From NCBI GenBank assembly GCA_015067835.1, contig SVLS01000002.1, forward strand, positions 1 through 64,000: a DNA stretch of 64,000 nt, in the 5' to 3' direction. Numbering within the stretch: the first letter of the stretch is position 1; every line of letters starts with the position of its first letter. The DNA comes from Oscillospiraceae bacterium. GTDB taxonomy: Bacteria > Bacillota > Clostridia > Oscillospirales > Oscillospiraceae. The notes beneath the pieces were generated by a model. That model was not told where the DNA came from, made no database searches, and saw nothing but the letters and a program-made list of their open reading frames with translations. Shown here one piece after another: positions 21,035-30,216 of this stretch. Position numbers and translations under genes: made by a program.

Positions 21035-21982
21035 TCATCGTAATTGCCACACCAGATAGCCGCAAACGGCCGCCGGGGAGACATTGCTCCGGGCATAAGT
21101 AACGGTTTTTTGCAGCTGGGTAATGGCCTGCATCAAATCCTGAGGGCTGCGCTGGGCGGAGAGGGCTTTGGTCAGCGGATGAAGCGGACGCATTCCGCTT
21201 CGGCAGGCCAGTGCCTCCTCCAGAAAGGAAATCCAGCTTTCCAGCATCGCAATCAGCTGGTCGCGCTTCCATTTTTCCATGGAAACCAGCACTTTTGTCA
21301 GCTCCAGACTGTTCTTTTCCCCATAGGCACGCAAAAATTGCTCCGTCTGAGGCGGCAGGACGTTTCCCTGCTCCAGAAGCTCTCTTGCCTGTCCCAAATA
21401 ACCGCCGCTGCGCACCGCGGCAGCGGTCAGCGCCTCCTGAGAGGCCTCCGGAAATTCCCGGGACAGTTGGGTCGTCAGCAAGGATTCCGGCAGGCTCTGC
21501 AGCTTCAGCTCCGTACAACGGGAGCGCACCGTCGGCAGTACCTGCTCCGGATTGTTGGTCAGCAGGATGAACACACCGTAAGCAGGCGGCTCTTCCAAAA
21601 TTTTCAGCAGGGCATTTTGCCCCTCCACATTCAATTCCTGAGGGAAAATATAGATTTTCCGTTCGCTTTCGTTGGGACGAATATACACATCCTCCCGATA
21701 TTGCCGCACGATTTTCACCGCCACCGCCTTATGCTCCGGGTCTTCCACGGTAATCACATCCGGGTGGTTGTTTTCCATCACCTTTCTGCATGGCCCACAG
21801 GAAAGACAGGGGCGGTGGTCCTTTTGACACAGGATTGCCGCCGCCAGCAAGCGTGCCAAGGTATGCTTGCCGGATCCGGTGGGACCGGAAAGCAGGTAAA
21901 AGTGAGAATTCCGGCCCTGATTCAGGCTTTTTGTTAAGTTTTCCTTCAGCCGGTCATTTCCCAGCAGGGTCTCAAAGGCCAT
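21035..21982 (-). CDS. holB: DNA polymerase III subunit delta'
   Basis: LSGPTGSGKHTLARLL, LLKILEEPP. Confidence 0.92.
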   Translation of the reverse strand: MAFETLLGNDRLKENLTKSLNQGRNSHFYLLSGPTGSGKHTLARLLAAAILCQKDHRPCLSCGPCRKVMENNHPDVITVEDPEHKAVAVKIVRQYREDVYIRPNESERKIYIFPQELNVEGQNALLKILEEPPAYGVFILLTNNPEQVLPTVRSRCTELKLQSLPESLLTTQLSREFPEASQEALTAAAVRSGGYLGQARELLEQGNVLPPQTEQFLRAYGEKNSLELTKVLVSMEKWKRDQLIAMLESWISFLEEALACRSGMRPLHPLTKALSAQRSPQDLMQAITQLQKTVTYARSNVSPAAVCGYLVWQLR

Positions 21983-22058
21983 GGTTTTCTCCTTTTTGTT
22001 TTTAATATGTCACCGGTGTGGCATTCTCCACCCTACCACGTCATTGTGCGTTTTCCTT

Positions 22059-23672
22059 TTAGCCCCACAAGGCGGAAAGCATGGGAATCACTTGCTTCTT
22101 CCGGCTCATCACCTTAGGCAGGAACAAGGTGTTGTCCTTTGGCATCACATTAAAGGCCTGGTGGATGATTTCATCGTCCCCCAAGTAGATAATTTGCGTG
22201 CCCTCCATCAGCACATCAGTAAGCATCAAAATCATCATAGAGAAGCCCTTTTGCTCTGCCAGAGCCCGCATTTCTGCCAGGAATTCCTCTTTTCGCTCCA
22301 GCATCCTGGGGCTGTCCACGCAGGTGATTTGAGAAACCGCCAGGTCGTGGCCCGCAATGTGGAATTCCTTGTAATCCGACAGCAGTAAATCCTTCACCGT
22401 TTTGGACTCCAGCGAGGCGGAGAAAATTTCCCGTCCCAGCTCATCCAGAGAAATATTGGCAATTCGCGCCATCCGCTCCGCTGTGCGGATGTCCCGCTCC
22501 GTACAGGTGGGGGATTTGAACATAACCGTATCGGACAAAATGGCGGCGGCCATCATTCCCGCCATCTTTTCCGAGGGCATCAAGCCCTTATCCTGGAACA
22601 TTCCGGCGATGATGGTATTGGTAGAGCCCACCGGCTCATTGCGCACATAAATGGGATTGGTGGTCTGAATATCCGCCAGGCGGTGATGGTCGATGATTTC
22701 CAGGATTTCCGCCTCCTCCAGACCGGGAACGGACTGGGCGGCTTCATTGTGGTCCACCAGTACCACTCTTTTGCGGCGGGGACGGAGCAGGTGATACCGG
22801 CTCAAAACGCCCACAACCTTTTCATTTTCGTCCAAAATGGGGTAGCTGGAGAAGCGGTGCTTCAGCATCTTCTCCTTCACATCGTCCACCCGGTCCTCCA
22901 AATGGAAGCAAACCAGATTTTGACCGCCGGAAATGCGCCCGATGGGGATGGACTGGAAAATCAACCGTGCTGCCCGATAAGCATCAAAGGGGGTAGAGAT
23001 GATGCAGGTTTTTGTAGGAAGCTGACGCAGCTCCTCGGAAAGCTCTGCCTGACACAGCACCAGACAATTTACATTCATTTCCAGCGCCCGGCGAATCATA
23101 TCCGGCTGATGACCGCACAAAACCACCGTTTCCCGGCTGTTAAACAGTAAATTTTCCCGGCTCTGGGGCAATGCAATGGTCACATCTCCGGAGATTTCGT
23201 CCGTTAATTCCCCGGCCTCATTGAGAACCTTGCCCTCCAAAACGGAAAGCACATTGAAAAGCGGTACTGCATTCAGCCGACCGGCAGAAACCAGATTCAT
23301 ATTGTAGTCCGCCACATCGGTGCGGGAAAGCATTCCGTACAGTGTACCGTCTTCATTGGCGATGGGAATGGCCTGAATGCCGTCGTAACGTCCCAGCTCC
23401 TCCCAAGCCCGTCCCGTGGTGACAGCGGTGGAAAATACAGGGGGTGTATCAAAATCCAGATCCTTTACCTGGGTGTAAACATTATTTATGCGCTGCGGAG
23501 GCTGAAAGCCAAAGCAATTCAGCACAATCTGGGTCTCGTCTGACACCTGACCCAGGCACGCTGCCTCATATTCCCGGTCGCCCAGCGCATTGCGCAAGGC
23601 GGCATAAGCCATTGCGCCAACGATGGAATCCGTGTCCGGATTGCGGTGACCGATGACATAAATGTTGTCCAT
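22059..23672 (-). CDS. Manganese-dependent inorganic diphosphatase with CBS/DRTGG region
   Basis: VIGHRNPDTDSIVGA, LVDHNEAAQS, IIDHHRL (DHH family). Confidence 0.93.
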   Translation of the reverse strand: MDNIYVIGHRNPDTDSIVGAMAYAALRNALGDREYEAACLGQVSDETQIVLNCFGFQPPQRINNVYTQVKDLDFDTPPVFSTAVTTGRAWEELGRYDGIQAIPIANEDGTLYGMLSRTDVADYNMNLVSAGRLNAVPLFNVLSVLEGKVLNEAGELTDEISGDVTIALPQSRENLLFNSRETVVLCGHQPDMIRRALEMNVNCLVLCQAELSEELRQLPTKTCIISTPFDAYRAARLIFQSIPIGRISGGQNLVCFHLEDRVDDVKEKMLKHRFSSYPILDENEKVVGVLSRYHLLRPRRKRVVLVDHNEAAQSVPGLEEAEILEIIDHHRLADIQTTNPIYVRNEPVGSTNTIIAGMFQDKGLMPSEKMAGMMAAAILSDTVMFKSPTCTERDIRTAERMARIANISLDELGREIFSASLESKTVKDLLLSDYKEFHIAGHDLAVSQITCVDSPRMLERKEEFLAEMRALAEQKGFSMMILMLTDVLMEGTQIIYLGDDEIIHQAFNVMPKDNTLFLPKVMSRKKQVIPMLSALWG

Positions 23673-23795
23673 ATTGGGTTCCTCCTTATAAAGTATACAC
23701 ATTCAAAAACCAAAGAGTAAACCACTCCATATAATATTATACTGTTATTCGTGTAAAATAGCAAGCATAAAACGGAAATGTGTACATCCCACCAC

Positions 23796-23824
23796 TTGCT
23801 TTTTTTAGCGGAATGGATTAAAAT
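23796..23824 (+). promoter_or_regulatory. Putative promoter TTGCTT-N17-TAAAAT of galE
   Basis: Box spacing 17. Confidence 0.5.
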
Positions 23825-23853
23825 GAAAGAAAAAATGATTGTGAGGGAAAGCT

Positions 23854-24870
23854 ATGAATGTTTTAGTTACCGGTGGTGCCGGCTATATCGGTTCTCACAC
23901 CTGCGTGGAGCTGCTGGAAAGCGGCTACGGCGTTGTGGTGGTGGACAATCTGTGCAACTCCAACCCGGAAAGCCTGAAGCGGGTGCAGGAAATCACCGGC
24001 AAGAGCCTGAAATTTTATGAGGGCGATGTCCGGGATGAGTCCCTTCTGCGGAAAATCTTTGCAGAAAATGAAATTGGCTGCGTGATTCACTTTGCCGGCC
24101 TGAAGGCGGTTGGCGAATCCGTGGCTATGCCTTGGGAATACTATGACAATAACCTGAATTCCACCCTGATTCTGACCAAGGTGATGAAGGAAGTGGGTAT
24201 GAAGAATATTATTTTCTCCTCTTCCGCCACTGTCTATACCGCCGACAATGAAATGCCCCTGCGGGAAAATTCCCGTACCGGCAACTGCACCAACCCTTAC
24301 GGCTGGACCAAGTATATGACGGAGCAGATTCTGTCCGGTATGGCACACGCAGACAAGGAATGGGGCATCGTGCTTTTGCGGTACTTCAATCCCATCGGTG
24401 CCCACATCAGCGGCCGTATCGGCGAAGATCCCCGGGGAATTCCCAATAATTTGATGCCCTATATCACACAGGTCGCCGTTGGTCGCCGGGAAAAGCTCAG
24501 CGTCTTCGGCAATGATTACGACACGCCTGACGGCACCGGCGTCCGGGATTACATCCACGTGGTAGATCTGGCGAAGGGCCATGTGGCAGCAGTAAAGTAT
24601 GTGGTGAACAATTCCGGCTGCGAGGTCTTTAACCTGGGAACCGGTACCGGCTATTCCGTGCTGGATATGGTCAACAGCTTCGTGTCTGTGAACAATGTGG
24701 CTGTGCCCTATGTGATTACGGAGCGTCGCCCCGGCGACATCGGCACTTGCTACGCTGACCCTGCCAAGAGCGCAGAAAAGCTGGGCTGGAAAGCAGAAAA
24801 AACTCTGGACGATATGTGCCGGGATTCCTGGAATTGGCAAAAGAATAACCCCATGGGCTACGGTGAATAA
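23854..24870 (+). CDS. galE: UDP-glucose 4-epimerase
   Basis: MNVLVTGGAGYIGSHTCVELL, YGWTKYMTEQIL. Confidence 0.97.
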   Translation: MNVLVTGGAGYIGSHTCVELLESGYGVVVVDNLCNSNPESLKRVQEITGKSLKFYEGDVRDESLLRKIFAENEIGCVIHFAGLKAVGESVAMPWEYYDNNLNSTLILTKVMKEVGMKNIIFSSSATVYTADNEMPLRENSRTGNCTNPYGWTKYMTEQILSGMAHADKEWGIVLLRYFNPIGAHISGRIGEDPRGIPNNLMPYITQVAVGRREKLSVFGNDYDTPDGTGVRDYIHVVDLAKGHVAAVKYVVNNSGCEVFNLGTGTGYSVLDMVNSFVSVNNVAVPYVITERRPGDIGTCYADPAKSAEKLGWKAEKTLDDMCRDSWNWQKNNPMGYGE

Positions 24871-24875
24871 TCCAA

Positions 24876-24903
24876 CGGGCGGCAATTTGCCGCCCGTTTT
24901 TTA
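24876..24903 (+). terminator. Intrinsic terminator after galE
   Basis: ACGGGCGGCAATTTGCCGCCCGTTTTTT. Confidence 0.85.
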
Positions 24904-25212
24904 TGTCATTGCGAGGAGCGAAGCGACGTGGCAATCTCCCGGTACGTAGTTTGTTCCTGCAATACATATCGTCAGATGTTCCCAGGAGATTCCCACGGCC
25001 CGTTGGGCCTCGGAATGACATGCTATATCGTAAAATGTCCCATTTATGTCATTGCGAGGAGCGAAGCGACGTGGCAATTCCCCCACCACGTCATTGCGAG
25101 GAGGGCATAAGCCCGACGTGGCAATCTCCTGGCACCATCTACCGACACATTTCGCAGCAACAAACTACGTACCGGGAGATTCCCACGGTCGCTACGCTCC
25201 CTCGGAATGACA
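24904..25212. repeat. Family A cluster
   Basis: Two complete units plus a half-unit. Confidence 0.9.
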
Positions 25213-25235
25213 TACAAATAAATACATCAAGCAAA

Positions 25236-25343
25236 GCCCTCCCCTTTGGGGAGGGTGGCCGAGCGCCAGCGAGATCGGGGGAGGTACGCCTCTTCCGTCA
25301 TTTGCTCGTCCCTCGCAAATGCCACCTTCCCCAGAGGGGAAGG
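25236..25343. repeat. Family B short element
   Basis: GCCCTCCCCTTTGGGGAGGGTGGCCGAGCGCC...CTTCCCCAGAGGGGAAGGC. Confidence 0.85.
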
Positions 25344-25471
25344 CTTTTTTACGTCGTGGCAATCCAAATCCTTACCTTTTAAAAATCCATCTTTCCTCTT
25401 GTGTTTTCTCCAAAAAAATGGTAGGATAACAACGGAACCGCTCCGGCGGATGTTTTGTAGGAGTTGTAAGA

Positions 25472-26167
25472 ATGAAAACGGTTGTAATCTCAGGAGGTTC
25501 CCGGGGCATTGGCGCTGCTGCCGTGGCGCTGTTTGCGGAAAAGGGCTATCGGGTGTACTTCCTCTATGAAAAGAACCACACTGCCGCCCAGGCTGTTGCA
25601 GAAAAAACCGGCGCAACCGCCATCTGCTGCGATGTGTCCGACGGCGCAGCCGTCAAAAACGCCTTTGCAGGGCTGGATGTGGACATTTTGATTTGTAATG
25701 CCGGCATCTGTTTCTCCGGTCTGATGAGCCAAATGCCCGAAAAAGACTGGGATAGAATCTTCGATGTGAATGTCAAGGGCATTTACAACTGCGTCAATGC
25801 CGCAATGCCTGCCTTTTTGCAGAAGCATTCCGGCTCTGTGGTTACGGTTTCCTCTATGTGGGGTCAAACCGGCGCTTCCTGTGAGGTGGCGTATTCCGCA
25901 ACGAAGGGTGCCGTCATCGCCATGACAAAGGCTCTGGCCCAGGAGCTGGGACCCAGCGGCATTCGGGTCAACTGTGTCGCCCCCGGCGTCATCCTGACGG
26001 ATATGTGTGCCACCGTTTCTCCTGAGATTTTGGAGGAAACGGCCGCAGATACCCCCATCGGACGCAACGGAACCGCCATGGATGTTGCCCTTGCGATGGA
26101 ATATTTGGCAAATGCAGAATTTGTCACCGGGCAGGTTTTGCCTGTAAACGGTGGCTATGTGATTTAG
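25472..26167 (+). CDS. SDR-family oxidoreductase (FabG-like)
   Basis: VVISGGSRGIGAA, AYSATKGAVIAMTKALAQE. Confidence 0.92.
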   Translation: MKTVVISGGSRGIGAAAVALFAEKGYRVYFLYEKNHTAAQAVAEKTGATAICCDVSDGAAVKNAFAGLDVDILICNAGICFSGLMSQMPEKDWDRIFDVNVKGIYNCVNAAMPAFLQKHSGSVVTVSSMWGQTGASCEVAYSATKGAVIAMTKALAQELGPSGIRVNCVAPGVILTDMCATVSPEILEETAADTPIGRNGTAMDVALAMEYLANAEFVTGQVLPVNGGYVI

Positions 26168-26178
26168 GAGGATTGGTT

Positions 26179-26619
26179 ATGAAAATTGCGATTGCTTGTG
26201 ACCACGGCGCGCTGGCGCTGAAGAACAAAATCATTGCCCACTTGGCCAAAAATGGCTATGAGGTGGAGAATTTCGGAACGGATACCCTGGATTCCTGCGA
26301 TTATTCCGATTTTGCAGCACCTGCTGCCCAGGCAGTGGCTGACGGTCGCTGTGACCGGGGCATTGTGCTTTGCACCACCGGAATTGGCGTGTCCATCACT
26401 GCCAATAAAATTCCCGGGATTCGCTGTGCTTTGCTGTCCGATTTGATGAGCGCCCGTATGACCCGGGAGCATAACGACACCAATGTGATGGCAATGGGTG
26501 CCGGCGTGGTGGGTGAAATGCTGGCGCTGGAAATCGTGGACACCTGGCTTAGCACCCCGTTTTCTCAGGCAGAGCGGCATCAGCGGCGAATCGACAAGGT
26601 TATGGCCCTGGAAAAGTAA
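26179..26619 (+). CDS. rpiB: Ribose 5-phosphate isomerase B / RpiB-LacA family
   Basis: MKIAIACDHGALALK, GIVLCTTGIGVSI. Confidence 0.92.
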   Translation: MKIAIACDHGALALKNKIIAHLAKNGYEVENFGTDTLDSCDYSDFAAPAAQAVADGRCDRGIVLCTTGIGVSITANKIPGIRCALLSDLMSARMTREHNDTNVMAMGAGVVGEMLALEIVDTWLSTPFSQAERHQRRIDKVMALEK

Positions 26620-26766
26620 ACCCTTGCATTTTAATGCTCCCCTCTCAGATGAGAGGGGGGCTTTTTCTCTTTACGGGGAAAATGGGCGGAATATCCCTGC
26701 ATTTTCTCCTTTTTCCTCTTTACTGTTGAGACTTTTCGTAGTATAATATCAAAAAGAAATCCGGAG

Positions 26767-27111
26767 GTGACTGAAATGGGTTGTATGAAATGCGGCAAAA
26801 AACTGGTTGATTCCGAAACCTTCTGCCCGGAATGCCTGGAAAAAATGAAAGAGCGCCCGGTAAAACCCGGCACGGTTGTCACACTGCCCAGCCGCCCTGA
26901 CACGCCTGTGGCGAAAAAGCGCACATTTCGTCACCGCTTTATCTGGGATGCAGAGGATCAAATCAGCTATTTGCGCACCAAGGTTCGCTGGCTGACCTTC
27001 CTGCTGATTGTCACGATTCTTTGCCTGCTGGCTTCCGTCGGCGTAATTTTGTGGATGCTGGACCAGATGGGTCGTATTGATCTTCCTCTTCCCGCATTTT
27101 TAGGTGGCTGA
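26767..27111 (+). CDS. Hypothetical zinc-ribbon + single-TM protein
   Basis: CMKCGKKL..CPEC then C-terminal TM segment. Confidence 0.65.
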   Translation: MTEMGCMKCGKKLVDSETFCPECLEKMKERPVKPGTVVTLPSRPDTPVAKKRTFRHRFIWDAEDQISYLRTKVRWLTFLLIVTILCLLASVGVILWMLDQMGRIDLPLPAFLGG

Positions 27112-27121
27112 GCTTCTGGAA

Positions 27122-27137
27122 TGTTTCACGTGAAACA
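27122..27137. promoter_or_regulatory. parS site
   Basis: Perfect TGTTTCACGTGAAACA. Confidence 0.97.
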
Positions 27138-27161
27138 TTCCCTCTAGAATACAGATACCGT

Positions 27162-27177
27162 TGTTTCACGTGAAACA
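27162..27177. promoter_or_regulatory. parS site
   Basis: Perfect TGTTTCACGTGAAACA. Confidence 0.97.
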
Positions 27178-27192
27178 ATGAGGAGGTGCTCT

Positions 27193-27948
27193 ATGGGCAA
27201 AATCATTGCCGTTGTAAATCAAAAAGGCGGCGTCGGTAAAACAACCACCGCCGTCAATCTTACCGCCTGTCTCCACGATTTGGGTTTGAAGGTGTTGCTT
27301 TGCGACTTTGATCCCCAGGCAAATGCCACATCCGGACTGGGTTTGGAAAAGAGGAAGCTGAAACAGACGGTCTATGATGTGATTATCAATGATACCCCTG
27401 CACGGGAGGCCATTAAATCCACGAAATATGGGGATGTTTTGCCCTCTTCGGCGGATTTGGCCGGTGCCGGCGTAGAGCTGTTGTCCGTGGAAAATCCCAA
27501 TTTCCGCCTGCGCAACGCCCTGAATGAGGTAAGGGACGACTACGATTTGATTTTTATCGACTGTCCACCCTCTTTGGAAATGCTGACGCTGAATGCCCTG
27601 GCAGCGGCGGACGGAATCTTTGTTCCCGTGCAGTGCGAATATTTTGCGCTGGAGGGGCTTTCCGATCTGATGACCACCATGCGGATGGTAAAAAAGAAAA
27701 TCAACCCCGAATTGGAGATTTTTGGCGTCGCTTTGACGATGTTCGATGGCCGCACCAATTTTTCCACCCAGGTTGCCCAGGAGGTGCGCCGGCATTTCCC
27801 CGGAAAGGTCTTTGCCACGGTGATTCCCAGAAATGTCCGCCTGGCAGAGGCTCCCAGCCACGGTGTCCCAGTAGCTGCCTACGACAAAAACAGCCGCGGC
27901 TCTCAGGCCTATAAGGCGATGGCCGAGGAATTAAAGAGAAAATTATAA
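27193..27948 (+). CDS. parA: ParA/Soj family ATPase
   Basis: MGKIIAVVNQKGGVGKTTTAVNL. Confidence 0.97.
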   Translation: MGKIIAVVNQKGGVGKTTTAVNLTACLHDLGLKVLLCDFDPQANATSGLGLEKRKLKQTVYDVIINDTPAREAIKSTKYGDVLPSSADLAGAGVELLSVENPNFRLRNALNEVRDDYDLIFIDCPPSLEMLTLNALAAADGIFVPVQCEYFALEGLSDLMTTMRMVKKKINPELEIFGVALTMFDGRTNFSTQVAQEVRRHFPGKVFATVIPRNVRLAEAPSHGVPVAAYDKNSRGSQAYKAMAEELKRKL

Positions 27949-27989
27949 TTTGCATCCCTCTGGGGGCATTTTAAATACGAGGTGATCAA

Positions 27990-28850
27990 ATGGCATCAAA
28001 CAAAGGCTTAGGCAAGGGTCTGGGCGCTCTGCTTGGCAATTTTGAGGAGGAAATTCAGGAGAATTCTCCTTATAAGCTGCTTCCGATTCACAAGGTTGAG
28101 CCCAACAAAAACCAGCCCCGTCAGGATTTTGACGAAGAGGAGCTGCAAAATTTGTCAGAATCTCTGGCAATGCACGGGATGCTTCAGCCGCTGACGGTGC
28201 GGGAGTTGCCCTCCGGTTACTATCAAATCATCGCCGGCGAACGGCGTTGGCGAGCCGCCCGGATGGCGGGCTTTACGGAAGTTCCCGCGGTGATTATTGA
28301 GGCAGATGACAAGAAAACAATGGAGCTTGCCCTGATTGAGAATCTGCAGCGGCAGGATTTGAACGCCATGGAAGAAGCCATGGGTTATCAGGCGTTGATG
28401 CAGGATTTCGGCTTAACCCAGGAGGATACCGCCCAACGGGTGGGAAAATCCCGTCCTGCAGTGGCAAATTCCCTTCGTTTGCTTCAGCTGCCCCAGGCCG
28501 CGCAGGAGAAAATCCGGGATGGCGCCCTTACGGCCGGTCACGCCCGGGCATTGCTCACCATTCCCACGGAAAAGCGTCAACTGGAGGCAATGCAGAAGAT
28601 TATCGCCTTGGGTCTGTCCGTGCGTCAGGCAGAACTCCTGTGCAAAAATATGACCAAATCCCCCTCGCCGGTAAAGCCGGTGACGTTGGCGGTGGATTAT
28701 ATCGGTGAATGTGAAAAATCCCTGTCCAAGCATCTGGGTCGGGGCGTCAAAATCGTCAATGGCAAGCGCAAAGGCCACTTTGAGCTGGAATTTTACGGCG
28801 AGGACGACCTGCAGGTTTTGCTGGACGCCCTGCTGAAATTGAAAAAGTAA
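27990..28850 (+). CDS. parB: ParB/Spo0J family chromosome partition protein
   Basis: KGLGKGLGALLG, GERRWRAARMAG (CTP-binding motif), HTH. Confidence 0.97.
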   Translation: MASNKGLGKGLGALLGNFEEEIQENSPYKLLPIHKVEPNKNQPRQDFDEEELQNLSESLAMHGMLQPLTVRELPSGYYQIIAGERRWRAARMAGFTEVPAVIIEADDKKTMELALIENLQRQDLNAMEEAMGYQALMQDFGLTQEDTAQRVGKSRPAVANSLRLLQLPQAAQEKIRDGALTAGHARALLTIPTEKRQLEAMQKIIALGLSVRQAELLCKNMTKSPSPVKPVTLAVDYIGECEKSLSKHLGRGVKIVNGKRKGHFELEFYGEDDLQVLLDALLKLKK

Positions 28851-28881
28851 ATGACCTTCCGGTAAAAAAGGAGTTAATATT

Positions 28882-30213
28882 ATGCTGGATATTAAGAAAA
28901 TCAAGGAAAATCCCGACGCAGTAAAAGCCGGCCTCCGGGCCAAGGAAGTGGATTGCGACGCCATTATTGACCGCATTCTGGATTTGGATGTGCAGGTGCG
29001 CAGTCTCAAGACCTCCACAGAGACCAAAACTGCCGAGAAAAACAAGCTGAGCAAGGAAAACGGCAAGCTGTTTGGTCAGAAAAAGGGCGCTGAAAGAAAG
29101 GGCGAGGATGTTTCCGCCATTGATGCGCAAATCGCCGCCAATATGGAAGCCTCTGTGAAAATTGATGAGGCAATCGCCGATGATAAGGTGAAGCTGAAGG
29201 AGCTGGACGAGCAGTTCTATGCCGCTATGCTCAGCCTCCCCAATCTCCCTGACGAGGATTTGCTCCCGGGCGGCAAGGAAAATAACCAGCCGCTGCGCTA
29301 TATTGGAGAAAAGCACTCCTTTGATTTTGAGCCAAAGCACCACGTGGATCTGTGCACCGATCTGGGTCTGATTGACTACGAGCGCGGTGTCAAGCTGGCG
29401 GGTGCAGGCAACTGGATGTACACCGGTATGGGTGCCCGGCTGGAATGGGCGCTGCTGAACTATTTCATTGACACTCACACCGCTGACGGCTATGATTTCA
29501 TTCTGCCGCCTCACATGCTGGAATACCAGTGCGGTCTGACCGCCGGCCAGTTCCCCAAGTTTGCGGACGAGGTCTTTAAGATTGCCAACCATCCCACTGA
29601 GGGTGGCACCTTCTATATGCTCCCCACCGCTGAAGCCGCTCTGGCCTCCGTTTACCGGGACGAAATCCTCACTGAAGCGGATTTGCCCAAGAAAATGTTC
29701 GCCTACACCCCCTGTTTCCGCCGGGAAGCAGGCTCTCACCGTGCTGACGAGCGGGGTATGGTACGCGGTCACCAATTCAATAAGGTGGAAATGTTCCAGT
29801 TCACCACGCCTGAAAATTCCGATGCCGCCTTTGACGAGCTGGTGACCAAGGCAGAAAATCTGGTGGCAGGTCTGGGTCTGCACTTCCGTACTGTGAAGCT
29901 GGCCGCAGGCGACTGCTCCGCTTCCATGGCGCGCACCTATGACATTGAAATTCTGATTCCCTCCATGAACGGCTACAAGGAAGTTTCCTCCGTTTCCAAT
30001 GCCCGGGATTACCAGGCACGCCGGGGCAACATCCGCTACCGCCGCGCCGACGGAAAAATCGAATATGTCCACACCCTCAACGGCTCCGGCCTTGCAACCT
30101 CCCGGATTTTCCCGGCAATCGTGGAGCAGAATCAGCGTGCTGACGGCTCTGTGGTGGTGCCGGAATGCCTGAGAAAGTACCTGGGCGGCCTGGAAGTCAT
30201 TGAAAGGAAATAA
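28882..30213 (+). CDS. serS: Seryl-tRNA synthetase
   Basis: MLDIKKIKENPDAVKAGLRAKE, class II motifs. Confidence 0.98.
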   Translation: MLDIKKIKENPDAVKAGLRAKEVDCDAIIDRILDLDVQVRSLKTSTETKTAEKNKLSKENGKLFGQKKGAERKGEDVSAIDAQIAANMEASVKIDEAIADDKVKLKELDEQFYAAMLSLPNLPDEDLLPGGKENNQPLRYIGEKHSFDFEPKHHVDLCTDLGLIDYERGVKLAGAGNWMYTGMGARLEWALLNYFIDTHTADGYDFILPPHMLEYQCGLTAGQFPKFADEVFKIANHPTEGGTFYMLPTAEAALASVYRDEILTEADLPKKMFAYTPCFRREAGSHRADERGMVRGHQFNKVEMFQFTTPENSDAAFDELVTKAENLVAGLGLHFRTVKLAAGDCSASMARTYDIEILIPSMNGYKEVSSVSNARDYQARRGNIRYRRADGKIEYVHTLNGSGLATSRIFPAIVEQNQRADGSVVVPECLRKYLGGLEVIERK

Positions 30214-30216
30214 TCT

